A program made the translations under genes and the position numbers. This document shows positions 1-8,635 of a stretch of 64,000 bases of DNA, one piece after another. The stretch lies in assembly GCA_965216445.1 (NCBI GenBank), contig OZ244166.1:372001-436000 (forward strand). Direction: 5' to 3'. The first letter of the stretch is position 1, and each line of letters opens with the position of its first letter. Under the pieces are notes generated by a model. The model searched no databases. It was not told where the DNA came from and saw nothing but the letters and a program-made list of their open reading frames with translations. This DNA comes from MA-ANB-1 sp965216445 (lineage in GTDB: Bacteria; Actinomycetota; Acidimicrobiia; Spongiisociales; ZC4RG35).

Positions 1-280
1 GGCGCTTGATTGTCTTGTAGAGGTTCTTGTTGGCCACCGCCTGGGAAGCGCCTTGGGGGCTAAGGCTGGCGAGCATGGAAACATCGATACCGACCGTGAA
101 GGCTTCACCACGACCGGCGAGGATGACAGCCCGGATGCCAGCGTCGTCTTCGATCGTTGCCATAGCCTCCGGGATGTCGGACCAGATGTCTTCCGACATT
201 GCGTTGAGTTTTTCGGGACGGTTCAACCACAGCGTCGCAACGCTGTTGTCGACCTCGATTTCGATGTGCTGGTAGCCCAT
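1..280 (-). CDS. Enoyl-CoA hydratase/isomerase (crotonase) family protein, partial
   Basis: Only the first 93 codons are in the window; the gene runs off the left edge. The N-terminus has the crotonase pattern: a beta strand, then LNRPEKLNAM around residues 19-28, and the oxyanion-hole stretch AVILAGRGEAF followed by GIDV. Family members hydrate, isomerise or cleave acyl-CoA thioesters, using two backbone amides to hold the thioester oxyanion. GIDV replaces the more common GAD/GGD, so the exact reaction cannot be assigned. The start is the ATG at 280. It lies 2 nt after the stop of the TfoX-domain gene on the same strand, so the two are probably co-transcribed. Confidence 0.88.
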   Translation of the reverse strand, partial: MGYQHIEIEVDNSVATLWLNRPEKLNAMSEDIWSDIPEAMATIEDDAGIRAVILAGRGEAFTVGIDVSMLASLSPQGASQAVANKNLYKTIKR

Positions 281-282
281 CG

Positions 283-615
283 CTATTTCTTGTCCAAAGT
301 GCCCGCGAAGGCGAGGCCACGTTCGACCCAGCGGCCGAGGTCATGGTTGTCGGAGAGTTGGGATGCCCCAACCCAGACCCATCCGTTCATCGGTTTCTTC
401 ATCTTGGTCCCGGTATCACTGACGCCGGGTTCACTTAGGGCTTCCTCATAGTGTTCAGTGCCAACCCTCACCATGAGTGAGTCACCACTCACCGCAACGC
501 TCATGTTCCCGTGAAGGAGAAACGCCAGTCCGCCAAACATCTTCTTCTCGGATATGTCCGGATTGGATGCGAGATGGTCTCGAATCCTCTCCGCAAGTGT
601 CTCGTCAAAAGCCAT
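283..615 (-). CDS. TfoX N-terminal domain protein
   Basis: A 110-aa protein that matches the TfoX-N domain alone: an N-terminal helix (ERIRDHL), the hallmark EKKMFGGLAFLLHGNM around residues 24-39, and a VRVG strand. In gamma-proteobacteria TfoX/Sxy controls competence genes. Stand-alone TfoX-N proteins are widespread and mostly uncharacterised, so no competence role should be assumed. It sits 25 nt downstream of the ABC-2 permease and immediately upstream of the crotonase gene on the same strand, perhaps as the middle of a loosely coupled transcription unit. Confidence 0.85.
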   Translation of the reverse strand: MAFDETLAERIRDHLASNPDISEKKMFGGLAFLLHGNMSVAVSGDSLMVRVGTEHYEEALSEPGVSDTGTKMKKPMNGWVWVGASQLSDNHDLGRWVERGLAFAGTLDKK

Positions 616-639
616 ACGTGGAGCCTAAAGGGCCGGAAT

Positions 640-1854
640 CTATCCGTCGGCAGAACTCCAGGCTTCTTTGAGTTTGGTCCGTGCTCCAGATTTGAGGATG
701 CTCCCGGCATAGATCCGTCCGGCAAAACGTACGGCTCCATAGATCGATAACAAGGTGATCAGCACCGCGAGAGCGAATTGCCAGGCGGGGATGGCCTCCA
801 GCGAGACCCGTATCGGCACGGTGAACGGGGCGGTGAACGGTATGAACGTGGTGACGACCGCGACTACGCCGTCGGGATCGCCGAGTACGAAGAATCCTGC
901 GAAGAAACCGATAACCGAAAACATCGTCATCGGCATCGCCGCACTTTGGGCATCCTCCAAGCGCCCCACCAGGGATCCGGCTGCGCCGAAGAGAACGGCG
1001 TACAAAAGGAATCCGAGTATGAACCAGAGGGCAAGGTTCGCCACGCTCAGCAGTGGTATCGATGGTATGTCGAACGATGCGAAGAGGTTGGCTGCGATAG
1101 CCGCCACGGTGATCGTGCCGACAAACTGGACCAGTGCAAGGATGCCAATACCGACGATCTTTCCGGCCAGCAGCTGCCAAGGTCTAATGGTCGAGATCAT
1201 CACTTCGACGACACGGTTGGACTTTTCCTCAGTGACGCCGGTGAGGATCCACGTCCCGTACAAGATGATCGCCATGTACAGCAGGATCAACCCGAAGTAC
1301 GCGACCACAGAGGTTTGACCTTCCTCTTCATTGGTTTCTACGAGGGCTGTCACCTCGAGAGTCTCGGAGGAGATGATCTCGACGACGTCAGATGCCGTTT
1401 GGCCGCCTGCCGCGACTGCTTCTTCCAGTGCAATCGCACCAGCAGCCTGCTGGAGGAGTCCAGTTGGGCCGCCATTGCCGAAAAACCCGCCTTGGCGCTC
1501 CACGATCAACTTGTTTCCATCGACGAGAACCACGTCGACGTCGCCCGCAAGTAGGGCGGCCTCGGCCGCATCGACATCAGCGAACTCCACGAGCTCGATG
1601 TTCACTGATGCCGGCGAGTCCGATTCGTCTCCTATGTTGGCGAGTAGCTCTGCTGTTGCTGCAATCTCCGAGTTTCCGGAGCCAACTGAACCGACGTCGT
1701 AGGTTTCAGTGTCGGTACCGATCACCGCCGGGAGGATGATGATTGTGAGCACCAGGAGAATCGTGATCACGGATGTGAAGAGGTACGGCTTGGATTTCCC
1801 CCGCTCCTTAAGCTCCCGCAGGGCGACGAGTCGGATTGCCGCTAGGGAGCTCAT
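640..1854 (-). CDS. ABC-2 type exporter permease (NatB/YhaP-like)
   Basis: A 404-aa membrane protein. It has a cytoplasmic N-terminus with the motif LVALRELKERGKSK, one TM helix at about 27-45, a large extracytoplasmic loop of roughly 135 residues, then a C-terminal bundle of about five to six TM helices beginning near residue 180. The segment GVTEEKSNRVVEVMISTI is characteristic of NatB/ABC-2 exporters. These permeases work with one ATPase to export sodium, drugs or lipids; the substrate is unknown here. The start ATG overlaps the stop of the upstream ATPase gene by 4 nt, showing translational coupling. Confidence 0.87.
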   Translation of the reverse strand: MSSLAAIRLVALRELKERGKSKPYLFTSVITILLVLTIIILPAVIGTDTETYDVGSVGSGNSEIAATAELLANIGDESDSPASVNIELVEFADVDAAEAALLAGDVDVVLVDGNKLIVERQGGFFGNGGPTGLLQQAAGAIALEEAVAAGGQTASDVVEIISSETLEVTALVETNEEEGQTSVVAYFGLILLYMAIILYGTWILTGVTEEKSNRVVEVMISTIRPWQLLAGKIVGIGILALVQFVGTITVAAIAANLFASFDIPSIPLLSVANLALWFILGFLLYAVLFGAAGSLVGRLEDAQSAAMPMTMFSVIGFFAGFFVLGDPDGVVAVVTTFIPFTAPFTVPIRVSLEAIPAWQFALAVLITLLSIYGAVRFAGRIYAGSILKSGARTKLKEAWSSADG

Positions 1855-2738
1855 ATGACCGCTTCCCGGAACAGATCGGTCAGCGAGGGAGTTGTGTAGG
1901 TGAAATGTCGGACCGCTCCGGCGTCCTGAGCCGCATTGAGAAGGCCCCTCACGTCGGTACTGGCTTCGATGATCGCTGTGTGGACGTTCCCCTTGCTGCT
2001 GGTATGTCGCAGACCCTCGAGCCCGGATAGCAGGGCGTCGGCGTCGCCTTCCACCTCGATCTCAACATGACGGATAGGTGCGGCGTCCTGCAGCTCCTTG
2101 ACTACGCCTTCCACAACGATGGCGCCCTGATTGATGATGGCGACGTCCTCGCAGAGATCCTCGACGACGTCGAGTTGATGAGATGAAAACACAACTGCCT
2201 TGCCGCGAGCTGCCTCCTCGGTCAGGATCCCGGCCATCGTCTCGGCAGCTATGGGGTCGAGCCCGCTGAAGGGCTCGTCGAGCACAAGCAATTCAGGGTC
2301 ATGGACCAGAGCTACAGCGAGTTGCACTCTTTGTTGGTTGCCGTGCGAAAGGGACTCCAGAGGATTGTCTTTCCGATCGCTGAGACCCAACCGGTCCAAC
2401 CACTGGTTGGCTGATTCGTGGGCTGAGGCGTGGTCCATCCCATGCAAGCGACCCAGATAGCGGACCTGGTCGAGGATTTTCATCCTTGGATACAGGCCGC
2501 GTTGTTCCGGCATATAGCCAAAACGTCGCCTCATGTTCGGGGAGATCGGCTCCCCGTCCCAGGTCACTCTGCCGGCGTCAGGGTTGACGAGACCGAAGAC
2601 CGACCTCATTGCGGTGGTTTTGCCAGCACCGTTCGGACCCAAGAAACCGAGCATCCGACCCCGGTCAACCTGGAACGAGCACGATTCGAGCGCAACTACA
2701 TCGCCATAGTTTTTGGAGAGCGAGTCCACCGACAGCAT
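1851..2738 (-). CDS. ABC transporter ATP-binding protein (NatA-like)
   Basis: A 295-aa ABC ATPase. Walker A is GPNGAGKTT at about 34-42, the signature is LSHGNQQRV (a divergent LSGG) and Walker B is LLVLDEPFSGLDP. A C-terminal extension of about 80 residues resembles the DUF4162 tail of NatA-type ATPases. It would energise the ABC-2 permease encoded immediately downstream with a 4-nt overlap. The Q-loop region has YMPEQRGLYP, as in EcsA/NatA-like exporters. The substrate cannot be deduced. Confidence 0.9.
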   Translation of the reverse strand: MLSVDSLSKNYGDVVALESCSFQVDRGRMLGFLGPNGAGKTTAMRSVFGLVNPDAGRVTWDGEPISPNMRRRFGYMPEQRGLYPRMKILDQVRYLGRLHGMDHASAHESANQWLDRLGLSDRKDNPLESLSHGNQQRVQLAVALVHDPELLVLDEPFSGLDPIAAETMAGILTEEAARGKAVVFSSHQLDVVEDLCEDVAIINQGAIVVEGVVKELQDAAPIRHVEIEVEGDADALLSGLEGLRHTSSKGNVHTAIIEASTDVRGLLNAAQDAGAVRHFTYTTPSLTDLFREAVI

Positions 2739-2808
2739 CGGCTTTGACGGTAGTTACGAACCCAACCCTTCCTGTAATCTCGATCAGGACGGCCGGTGAC
2801 TCGGGCCG

Positions 2809-3801
2809 CTAGAGATTCAGCTGGGGCCGGAAGAGTCGATCCCAGGATTTCAGGGCGTAACGATCGGTCATGCCGGCCACATAGTCGATCGAGGCAGTGA
2901 GGGTGTCCCCGTTGGCGAGTTGAAACGTATCGGGTATCTCCTGGGGGTGGTCGCTGTAATAGTTCACCAGATCCCGGATCACGTGAATCGCACGCTCCTT
3001 TTGTTGCTCGCTTTCCGGACTCAGGTAGACACGATCGAACATGAAGTCCCTGAGCTTGTCCATGACAGCCAATCGCTCCGAGTCCATCGTGACTCTCCCC
3101 GCGGCGTAGCTCGGTTCGACAACCGCACCGATCATGGAGGCGATCCATTCGCGAGACGAGGAGCCGAACGCTGTGAACGTGTCGCGTGGTATGTCGTGAT
3201 ACTCGATCACACCTGCTCTAATCGCGTCGGACACGTCATGAGTTAGGTAGGCGATCCGATCGGCGAACCGACACACCCACCCTTCAGGCGTGTGCGGCGG
3301 GGGATCAATCTTCCACGAGTGCGCCCTGATCCCGTCGAGGACCTCGCTCGTGAGGTTTTGTGGCTCGAGGACAGACAGCGTCCTCACTCCTTGTTCGGAA
3401 TGCAGCCACTCTCCCTCGACGTAGGGGGTGAGTGCTTCTTCCCCGGTATGCCCAAAAGGCGAGTGACCGACATCGTGGGCCAGACAGATTGCTTCGGTCA
3501 GTGCCTCATTGAGGCCGAGCGCCCGAGAGATGGCCCGTCCCACCTGGGTGACATGGATGGTGTGGGTCATCCGGGTCACAAAGTGATCACCATCGGGGTT
3601 CAGGAAGACCTGGGTCTTGTGTTTCAGTCGTCGGAAGGCCTTGGTATGGATGATCCGGTCGCGATCCCGTTCAAAGGCTGTCCGAAACTCGTCGTCCGCT
3701 TCTGGGCGGGCGCGACCCTGACTTTCGGTTGACCTCGTGGCTGACGGCGCCAGCAGGCTGGCTTCTTCCGCTTCACGGTCCGCACGTGTAATGCGTTTCA
3801 T
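2809..3801 (-). CDS. dgt: Deoxyguanosinetriphosphate triphosphohydrolase-like HD protein
   Basis: A 330-aa protein of the bacterial dGTPase-like family, which hydrolyses dNTPs to deoxynucleosides and triphosphate. The metal-binding HD residues are visible: RMTHTIHVTQVGR supplies the first His, and CLAHDVGHSPFGHTGEEAL the HD pair with the family-typical GHSPFGH stretch. FRRLKHKTQVF near residue 60 is also conserved in the family. A TTG three codons upstream (3810) could serve as the start; I prefer the ATG at 3801. It lies 20 nt downstream of phnE on the same strand and may be read through from that operon. Confidence 0.9.
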   Translation of the reverse strand: MKRITRADREAEEASLLAPSATRSTESQGRARPEADDEFRTAFERDRDRIIHTKAFRRLKHKTQVFLNPDGDHFVTRMTHTIHVTQVGRAISRALGLNEALTEAICLAHDVGHSPFGHTGEEALTPYVEGEWLHSEQGVRTLSVLEPQNLTSEVLDGIRAHSWKIDPPPHTPEGWVCRFADRIAYLTHDVSDAIRAGVIEYHDIPRDTFTAFGSSSREWIASMIGAVVEPSYAAGRVTMDSERLAVMDKLRDFMFDRVYLSPESEQQKERAIHVIRDLVNYYSDHPQEIPDTFQLANGDTLTASIDYVAGMTDRYALKSWDRLFRPQLNL

Positions 3802-3821
3802 CTCGTTCAAGGCTGTCGTTC

Positions 3822-6041
3822 CTACGTGAAACGTTGACGCAAACGGCTGGAGGCGTAGTCCATGGTGGCGACAACTATGGCGATTGCGAGCATCTGGACA
3901 GAAGCGGCGCGGTAGTTGCCCAACTGGACGTTCTGTTGGAGGAGGAACCCGATACCACCACCACCGGCGAAACCGAGAATCGTCGACATGCGCACGTTGA
4001 TGTCCCAGCGATACATGGTGAAGGAGATGTAGGGCGGGACTATCTGGGGGACGACTGCGTAGATCGTGTTCTGGAGACGGGTGGCGCCGGTGGCGCGCAC
4101 CGCTTCCATCGGTCCAGCCGCGATCGACTCCACCTGTTCGGAGTAGAGCTTGGCCAGGGCAGCTGAGGTGTGCAACGCCAGAGCCAGCGATCCGGCGAAC
4201 TCACCGAAACCGACCCAAACCACAAACACGATGACCATGACCAAGGGTTCGATCGATCTCAGTGCGTTGAAAATGGTGCGGGCCACGTAGTAGATGGATA
4301 GGCCGATCTTGATCTCGCCTCTGCGGTGACCAAGCCAGGCAATGACCAGTCCGATAATTGCTCCGATTAGAGCGGGCAAGTAGACCGTGGCGGTGGGATT
4401 GGCGATCAGGTACAGCCAGTCGACAAGCGCACCGAGGATCACCCCGACCACCGCTCCGCCGAGCGCCATGGCAACGAAGCCGATGAGGTGCCGGAAACTG
4501 CGCGACGAGTGGGCATTCAGCCAATAGGCGGCCCGATTGGAAACTCCAATGAGAACAAAGGCAGTTGCTAGCCCGATCAGGAAAGGAAGAATGACCGTCC
4601 CCACCTCGCCAAGGGTCGTGAACAGGCCGGGAATGAAGGCGAGGGCGCCGAACGGCTCTTCAAGGGCGCCGGCCCCGGCAGTCACCAGACCGAAGAACCC
4701 CTCGAGCATCAGTGATGTCGCTATCAGCGACGCAATGGATAGGCCGATTCGCTCCAGGCTCGACCTTTCTTCGCGGCCGAAGAAGATGATGCGGGCGAGG
4801 AAGAAGGAGGCAGCAGCACCCACCGCAAAGAGTAGTAGCTGGGCTCCGACCTCGCGGGCTGAGTTCCCGAGAAAGCCGCGTTGGGCGTCGACCAATTGCA
4901 TGCCAAGCAGCACTCCAGCGGGAACTGCCACCAGACCGAGACCGAGTCCGATCACGGAGGTGGAGACGTCTTTCATCAGGTTGCGGGCGGCAATGAAGCT
5001 CAGGGGCAAAGCCACCATCAGCCCGAGAGTTGTCGCGATGAGGGCCAGGAAGACGGTGTCGATGATCTTTTCGATGGTGAGAATGGTTTGTTCGGACACC
5101 CGTGGCGATAGCTCGATCTGGTCTCCGAGCGATTCGGTTGCGGCGACCTCACCGTCAACCCCGTCGTAAATCGAAACTCGCCAGCCGGACAGGTCTGTTC
5201 CCTCCTCGGCGGTGATGTTGACCGTGACCGTCGAGCCGGAGCCATCGATGCTTGCAATCGTTACGTCGTTCTCGGTGGAGCCGATGGGGTCGGCGGGCAC
5301 ACCCGTGGCGGGACCGGAAGCCGGGATGAATTCCTCGTCACCAGTCGTGACGAACTCCACAACCTGTCGGGTTGGGTCCAGCAGTGCTGCCGCCGGGATT
5401 TCGGGTGAAACTCCTTCGACGGTAACGGTGAGTCCATCGCCGGTGACGATGCCGTCGTCGCGAATGCCATTCTCGTTGGTGTCGGTCCACACCTCCTGGC
5501 GATTCCCCCAGGTTCCGATCCGCTCAGGCACTACGACCCGTACTGCCTGTGCGATCTCTGACGGACGGTCAGGAAGCTCGATCTCGACGGAGAAGTTTCC
5601 GTCTTCGTCGGCGGCGAACCGGCCCAGGGGGAGGTCGATGTCGAACTCGCTGTCGGGGATGAACTGGATGAGGCCCTCCTCGAACGAGTTGAATCCCTCG
5701 CCTGACAAGGTGATGATCTCGCCCGGATCTCCACAGCCGGGAGACAGGGTTAGTCCCTCGTTGGACGAGTCTGCCTGTTCTCCTTGGCAAGGTACAAACA
5801 CCCCAACGTTGGTCTCGACCTGGTTGAAGTCGTAGGTGACCAGCTCTGGATTGGCCAGGTTGCGGATGTTCTGGGCTAGGCGCTCCTGGCGAGTTTCGGA
5901 GGTCAACTCGTCGAGACTGACCCCGACTTCCTCCACCGCGATTCCGTAGATGACAATGCCGAGGACAATTCCGAGGACGATGTAGAGACGGCGGCGCGCC
6001 TTTGACGTGGATTCGTTGTTAGCCAACTCGCTCCGCCTCAT
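3822..6041 (-). CDS. phnE: Phosphonate/phosphite-type ABC permease (PhnE) with large extracytoplasmic insertion
   Basis: A 739-aa protein, much longer than classical PhnE (about 260-280 aa). One TM helix at about 20-37 is followed by roughly 285 extracytoplasmic residues, then a membrane domain from about 328 to the end. The insertion begins with an IPT/TIG- or Ig-like start (LSPGCGDPGEIITLSGEGF), contains an Asp/Asn-rich DTNENGIRDD loop like calcium-binding linkers, and ends before ILTIEKIIDTVFLALIA. The C-terminus has the PhnE/BPD EAA loop (EAVRATGATRLQ) and the conserved GFAGGGGIGF segment. The ATG at 6041 overlaps the phnC stop by 23 nt; another ATG at 6092 would overlap by 74 nt. It is the last gene of the phnD-phnC-phnE cluster. 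Confidence 0.88.
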   Translation of the reverse strand: MRRSELANNESTSKARRRLYIVLGIVLGIVIYGIAVEEVGVSLDELTSETRQERLAQNIRNLANPELVTYDFNQVETNVGVFVPCQGEQADSSNEGLTLSPGCGDPGEIITLSGEGFNSFEEGLIQFIPDSEFDIDLPLGRFAADEDGNFSVEIELPDRPSEIAQAVRVVVPERIGTWGNRQEVWTDTNENGIRDDGIVTGDGLTVTVEGVSPEIPAAALLDPTRQVVEFVTTGDEEFIPASGPATGVPADPIGSTENDVTIASIDGSGSTVTVNITAEEGTDLSGWRVSIYDGVDGEVAATESLGDQIELSPRVSEQTILTIEKIIDTVFLALIATTLGLMVALPLSFIAARNLMKDVSTSVIGLGLGLVAVPAGVLLGMQLVDAQRGFLGNSAREVGAQLLLFAVGAAASFFLARIIFFGREERSSLERIGLSIASLIATSLMLEGFFGLVTAGAGALEEPFGALAFIPGLFTTLGEVGTVILPFLIGLATAFVLIGVSNRAAYWLNAHSSRSFRHLIGFVAMALGGAVVGVILGALVDWLYLIANPTATVYLPALIGAIIGLVIAWLGHRRGEIKIGLSIYYVARTIFNALRSIEPLVMVIVFVVWVGFGEFAGSLALALHTSAALAKLYSEQVESIAAGPMEAVRATGATRLQNTIYAVVPQIVPPYISFTMYRWDINVRMSTILGFAGGGGIGFLLQQNVQLGNYRAASVQMLAIAIVVATMDYASSRLRQRFT

Positions 6042-6771
6042 GTCCGTAGATGTCTTTGAACTTGGCGTCGTCGATTTCGCTTGGCGCCCCATCGAAAACC
6101 AGTTTCCCGTCGAAGAGGGCTATCGCCCGATCTGAGTAGCGGTGGACCAGATCGAGGAAGTGGAGTGAGCAGAGAACGGTCGTCTTGTCCTCTTTGTTGA
6201 TCGACTCGAGGTGCTGCATGATCGAGTGCGCTAGCACCGGGTCGAGGCTGGCTACCGGCTCGTCGGCAAGGATGATCTCCGGTTCTTGCATCAGGGCTCG
6301 AGCGATGCCAACCCGTTGCTGCTGTCCGCCTGACAACTCATCGGCACGGGACTTCGCCTTTTCGTCGAGCCCAACTCGGGCCAACGACTCGTAGGCCTTG
6401 GCCACGTCTGCGGAGGTGAAGCGATTGAGGAGGCTCATGGCCGGGTTGGTATAGCCAAGTCGACCGGCGAGCACGTTGGTGAGAACCTTGGATCGACTGA
6501 CCAGGTTGAAGTGTTGGAACACCATGCCGATCCGCCTTCTGATCCGGCGTAGATCCTCCTGGCCGGCGGCAGTGATGTCCTCATCGTTCCAATAGATCTT
6601 TCCCTCGGTGGGGTCGATCAGACGATTGATGCAGCGGAGGAGCGTGGACTTCCCGGAGCCGGAAAGCCCGATGACCGCGAGGAACTGGCCGTCTGGAACC
6701 TCAAAGGACACGTCCTGGAGGGCAACGGTCCCGTTGTCGTAGACCTTGGTCAGGTTCTCCACACGCAGCAT
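6019..6771 (-). CDS. phnC: Phosphonate ABC transporter ATP-binding protein
   Basis: A 250-aa ATPase closely fitting PhnC. Walker A is GLSGSGKST at about 35-43, LRCINRLIDPTEG follows, the signature is LSGGQQQRVGIARAL, Walker B is IILADEPVASLDP, and the H-loop lies in CSLHFLDLV. PhnC energises import of phosphonate, phosphite or related organophosphorus compounds delivered by the lipoprotein PhnD. It sits between phnD (74 nt upstream, separated by a strong hairpin) and phnE (overlapping). The exact substrate cannot be told from the ATPase. Confidence 0.93.
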   Translation of the reverse strand: MLRVENLTKVYDNGTVALQDVSFEVPDGQFLAVIGLSGSGKSTLLRCINRLIDPTEGKIYWNDEDITAAGQEDLRRIRRRIGMVFQHFNLVSRSKVLTNVLAGRLGYTNPAMSLLNRFTSADVAKAYESLARVGLDEKAKSRADELSGGQQQRVGIARALMQEPEIILADEPVASLDPVLAHSIMQHLESINKEDKTTVLCSLHFLDLVHRYSDRAIALFDGKLVFDGAPSEIDDAKFKDIYGHEAERVG

Positions 6772-6788
6772 TCAGGCTCCTACGTCAA

Positions 6789-6819
6789 AGAAGGTGGGGC
6801 CAAATGAGCCCCACCTTCT
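6789..6819 (-). terminator. Intra-operon hairpin between phnD and phnC
   Basis: A perfect 12-bp GC-rich inverted repeat (6789-6800 with 6808-6819, 7-nt loop) lies in the 74-nt gap after the phnD stop. On the minus strand it is followed by TTTGACG, a short T run. It probably acts as a partial terminator or mRNA 3'-end stabiliser that makes the binding protein more abundant than the ATPase and permease, as is common in binding-protein operons. Confidence 0.7.
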
Positions 6820-6845
6820 GTTGAGTGTCTATTTCGATTTCCCGA

Positions 6846-7949
6846 TCAGCCGAGGTCCTCAGGGCTGAGGCCAAGGGCGTCAACCAGGGCACGGATCGAG
6901 TCGAAGTCCGAGTCACTGGTGTCAGCGACTCCCGACCACGAGTAGGCATCGAAGGCAGTTCCGAAGCCGTCGGGGTCGTTCTCAGCGAAGTCCTTGAGCG
7001 CCTGGACGATCGTTTCCGCCTGCATCTCGTCGAACTCGGGAGAGAACGACATGGTGTCATTGGGAATCGGTGCCGACAGGGCGAGAATCCGGACATTCTG
7101 GATCACGTCGGGGTTGTCCTCGCGGATGTTACGACGAGCGTCACGGACTTCGTAGTTGTCGCCACAGAACAGGTCGCCGTCGGCGTTGACTCCACAGCTG
7201 GAGACCAGGTCCTCGGAGACGTCGGCGCCTTCATCGGTTCCGTCCCACACCACGTTGCCCTCAGCATCGATGGCTGGTGAGAAGAACACCGTTCCAAAGT
7301 CGGCTTCGCCGTTGTAGATGGCGAGCACGGTTGCGGTGTGACCGCCGGCTTCTACTTCGCTCCCGGGCTCGATCCCCGTTGTGGCGAAGATACCCGATGG
7401 AACCAACCAACCAGAGGTGGAGGTTGCTTCGGGGTAGGCCCATGTCTTGCCGTTGAGGTCTTCGAGTGACTCAATATCGCTGTCGCGCGGAACGATGAAC
7501 TCGGTCCAGTATTCGGTGTAGCCAAATCGGAGTGACTTCAACGCAACGTCGATGCCACAAAGGTCGCTACCGAGCACGTACGCCTGAGCGGGGATGAAGC
7601 CCACAACCTTTTCCGGGTTGGCGCACATCTCTTCGAGGACAGCCGAATAGCTCGCACCGACCGAAACGTCGAAGGCGTAGCCAGTCTCGGTCTCGAGGGT
7701 CTGCTCGAGTAACTCGCCTCCGGCGATGATTTCCTCAGCAGATACCGATGGCACGAAGAGCACCTGAATCGGATTCTCCTCGCTACCTACTTCGGGCTCA
7801 GCGGCCTCGGTTGTTGTCGTCTCGGCGACTGTTGTAGTGGTGTCTTCACCACTATCCGCGGTCGTCGTTGTCTCGTCTGTTCCCCCACCACATGCGGCGA
7901 TGACGAGTGCCAGAATTGCCATCAAGGCAATAATGCTTTTTCGTTGCAT
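6846..7949 (-). CDS. phnD: Phosphonate/phosphite-binding lipoprotein (PhnD family)
   Basis: A 367-aa periplasmic-type binding protein with a lipoprotein signal: a hydrophobic core (ALMAILALVIA) then AACGGG, with the lipidated Cys at about residue 20. A Thr/Glu-rich low-complexity linker of about 45 residues follows. The mature domain starts at IQVLFVPSVSAEEI and has PhnD features such as VGFIPAQAYVLG and KTWAYPEATSTSGWLVP, where the Ser/Thr cluster would contact phosphonate oxygens. The ATG at 7949 has an AGAAAGAG ribosome site 5 nt upstream; a GTG at 7955 is less well placed. First gene of the phnDCE operon. Confidence 0.9.
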   Translation of the reverse strand: MQRKSIIALMAILALVIAACGGGTDETTTTADSGEDTTTTVAETTTTEAAEPEVGSEENPIQVLFVPSVSAEEIIAGGELLEQTLETETGYAFDVSVGASYSAVLEEMCANPEKVVGFIPAQAYVLGSDLCGIDVALKSLRFGYTEYWTEFIVPRDSDIESLEDLNGKTWAYPEATSTSGWLVPSGIFATTGIEPGSEVEAGGHTATVLAIYNGEADFGTVFFSPAIDAEGNVVWDGTDEGADVSEDLVSSCGVNADGDLFCGDNYEVRDARRNIREDNPDVIQNVRILALSAPIPNDTMSFSPEFDEMQAETIVQALKDFAENDPDGFGTAFDAYSWSGVADTSDSDFDSIRALVDALGLSPEDLG

Positions 7950-7975
7950 TTCCACTCTTTCTTAGAATTACTAAT

Positions 7976-7994
7976 GGCGAAGCCCGCATTCGCC
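7976..7994. other. Small hairpin upstream of phnD
   Basis: A 6-bp inverted repeat, GGCGAA/TTCGCC, with a 7-nt loop lies between the nucleotidase-like gene and phnD (both on the minus strand). It could be a weak terminator of the upstream gene or a structure in the phnD leader. No T run follows and no PHO-box-like repeat is apparent here. Confidence 0.3.
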
Positions 7995-8022
7995 GTAGAC
8001 AACTTAGCGGGGGATGGTCACT

Positions 8023-8580
8023 TCATGCCAAGCCAGAGACCACTTCGCGAAAGTCGTCAAAGCTGGCGACATCGACGGTTCCTTTGACTGGATCATTCCA
8101 CGGACGGACGTAGCGGCATACCGTCCGGTCGGGGCGGTTTCGCACCAAACCCGGGAGCACGTGCGGGGAATCGTCTAGGTAGACGTCACATTCCACGCGC
8201 CACTTGTCCTCGAGGATGTGCACTTCGGTGGTCGGGATTCGATGCCGCGCCAGCCACTCAAAGGTGTCATGGACGGCGAACCGCGGCTTCGTAGTGAGAA
8301 TTGCGATGTGATGGCCGTCGGCGTCGAGCTGGGTCAGCGCCTGAACAGCCCCCGGGAAGGTGTCGAGGTGCCAGAAGACAGAATGTCCGTCGAGATCTGC
8401 CGACCACCGCCAAAACTCACTCATCGATTCGAAATGGGTCAGGGAGACCAAACCGTCCCAAGTCGTTGAGTCCTCGACCCTGAGCTGTGTTCCGTACTCT
8501 CTGTTGTAGAAGCGCATCCAGCCAGCGGTGAAGTCCGCAACAACACCGTCGAGGTCAATGCCCAGTTTGAGGTTTGCCAT
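8023..8580 (-). CDS. HAD-like 5'(3')-deoxyribonucleotidase family protein (NT5C-like)
   Basis: A 185-aa HAD hydrolase. The N-terminal catalytic motif is GIDLDGVVADF (nucleophile Asp and acid Asp two residues on). TTKPRF carries the motif II Thr with the following Lys, and DVYLDDSPHV is the motif III/IV acidic region. Length and order match the NT5C/YorS-type nucleotidases, which dephosphorylate deoxynucleoside monophosphates; the substrate is not proven. I start at the ATG at 8580, since an upstream ATG (8634) would add 18 atypical residues and run into the palindromic operators of the divergent regulator. Confidence 0.72.
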   Translation of the reverse strand: MANLKLGIDLDGVVADFTAGWMRFYNREYGTQLRVEDSTTWDGLVSLTHFESMSEFWRWSADLDGHSVFWHLDTFPGAVQALTQLDADGHHIAILTTKPRFAVHDTFEWLARHRIPTTEVHILEDKWRVECDVYLDDSPHVLPGLVRNRPDRTVCRYVRPWNDPVKGTVDVASFDDFREVVSGLA

Positions 8581-8635
8581 CGGTGCAGAAAAGCAGGACA
8601 GGAAGCCATTCAGCAAACCCAACGATCTGTTCAAC

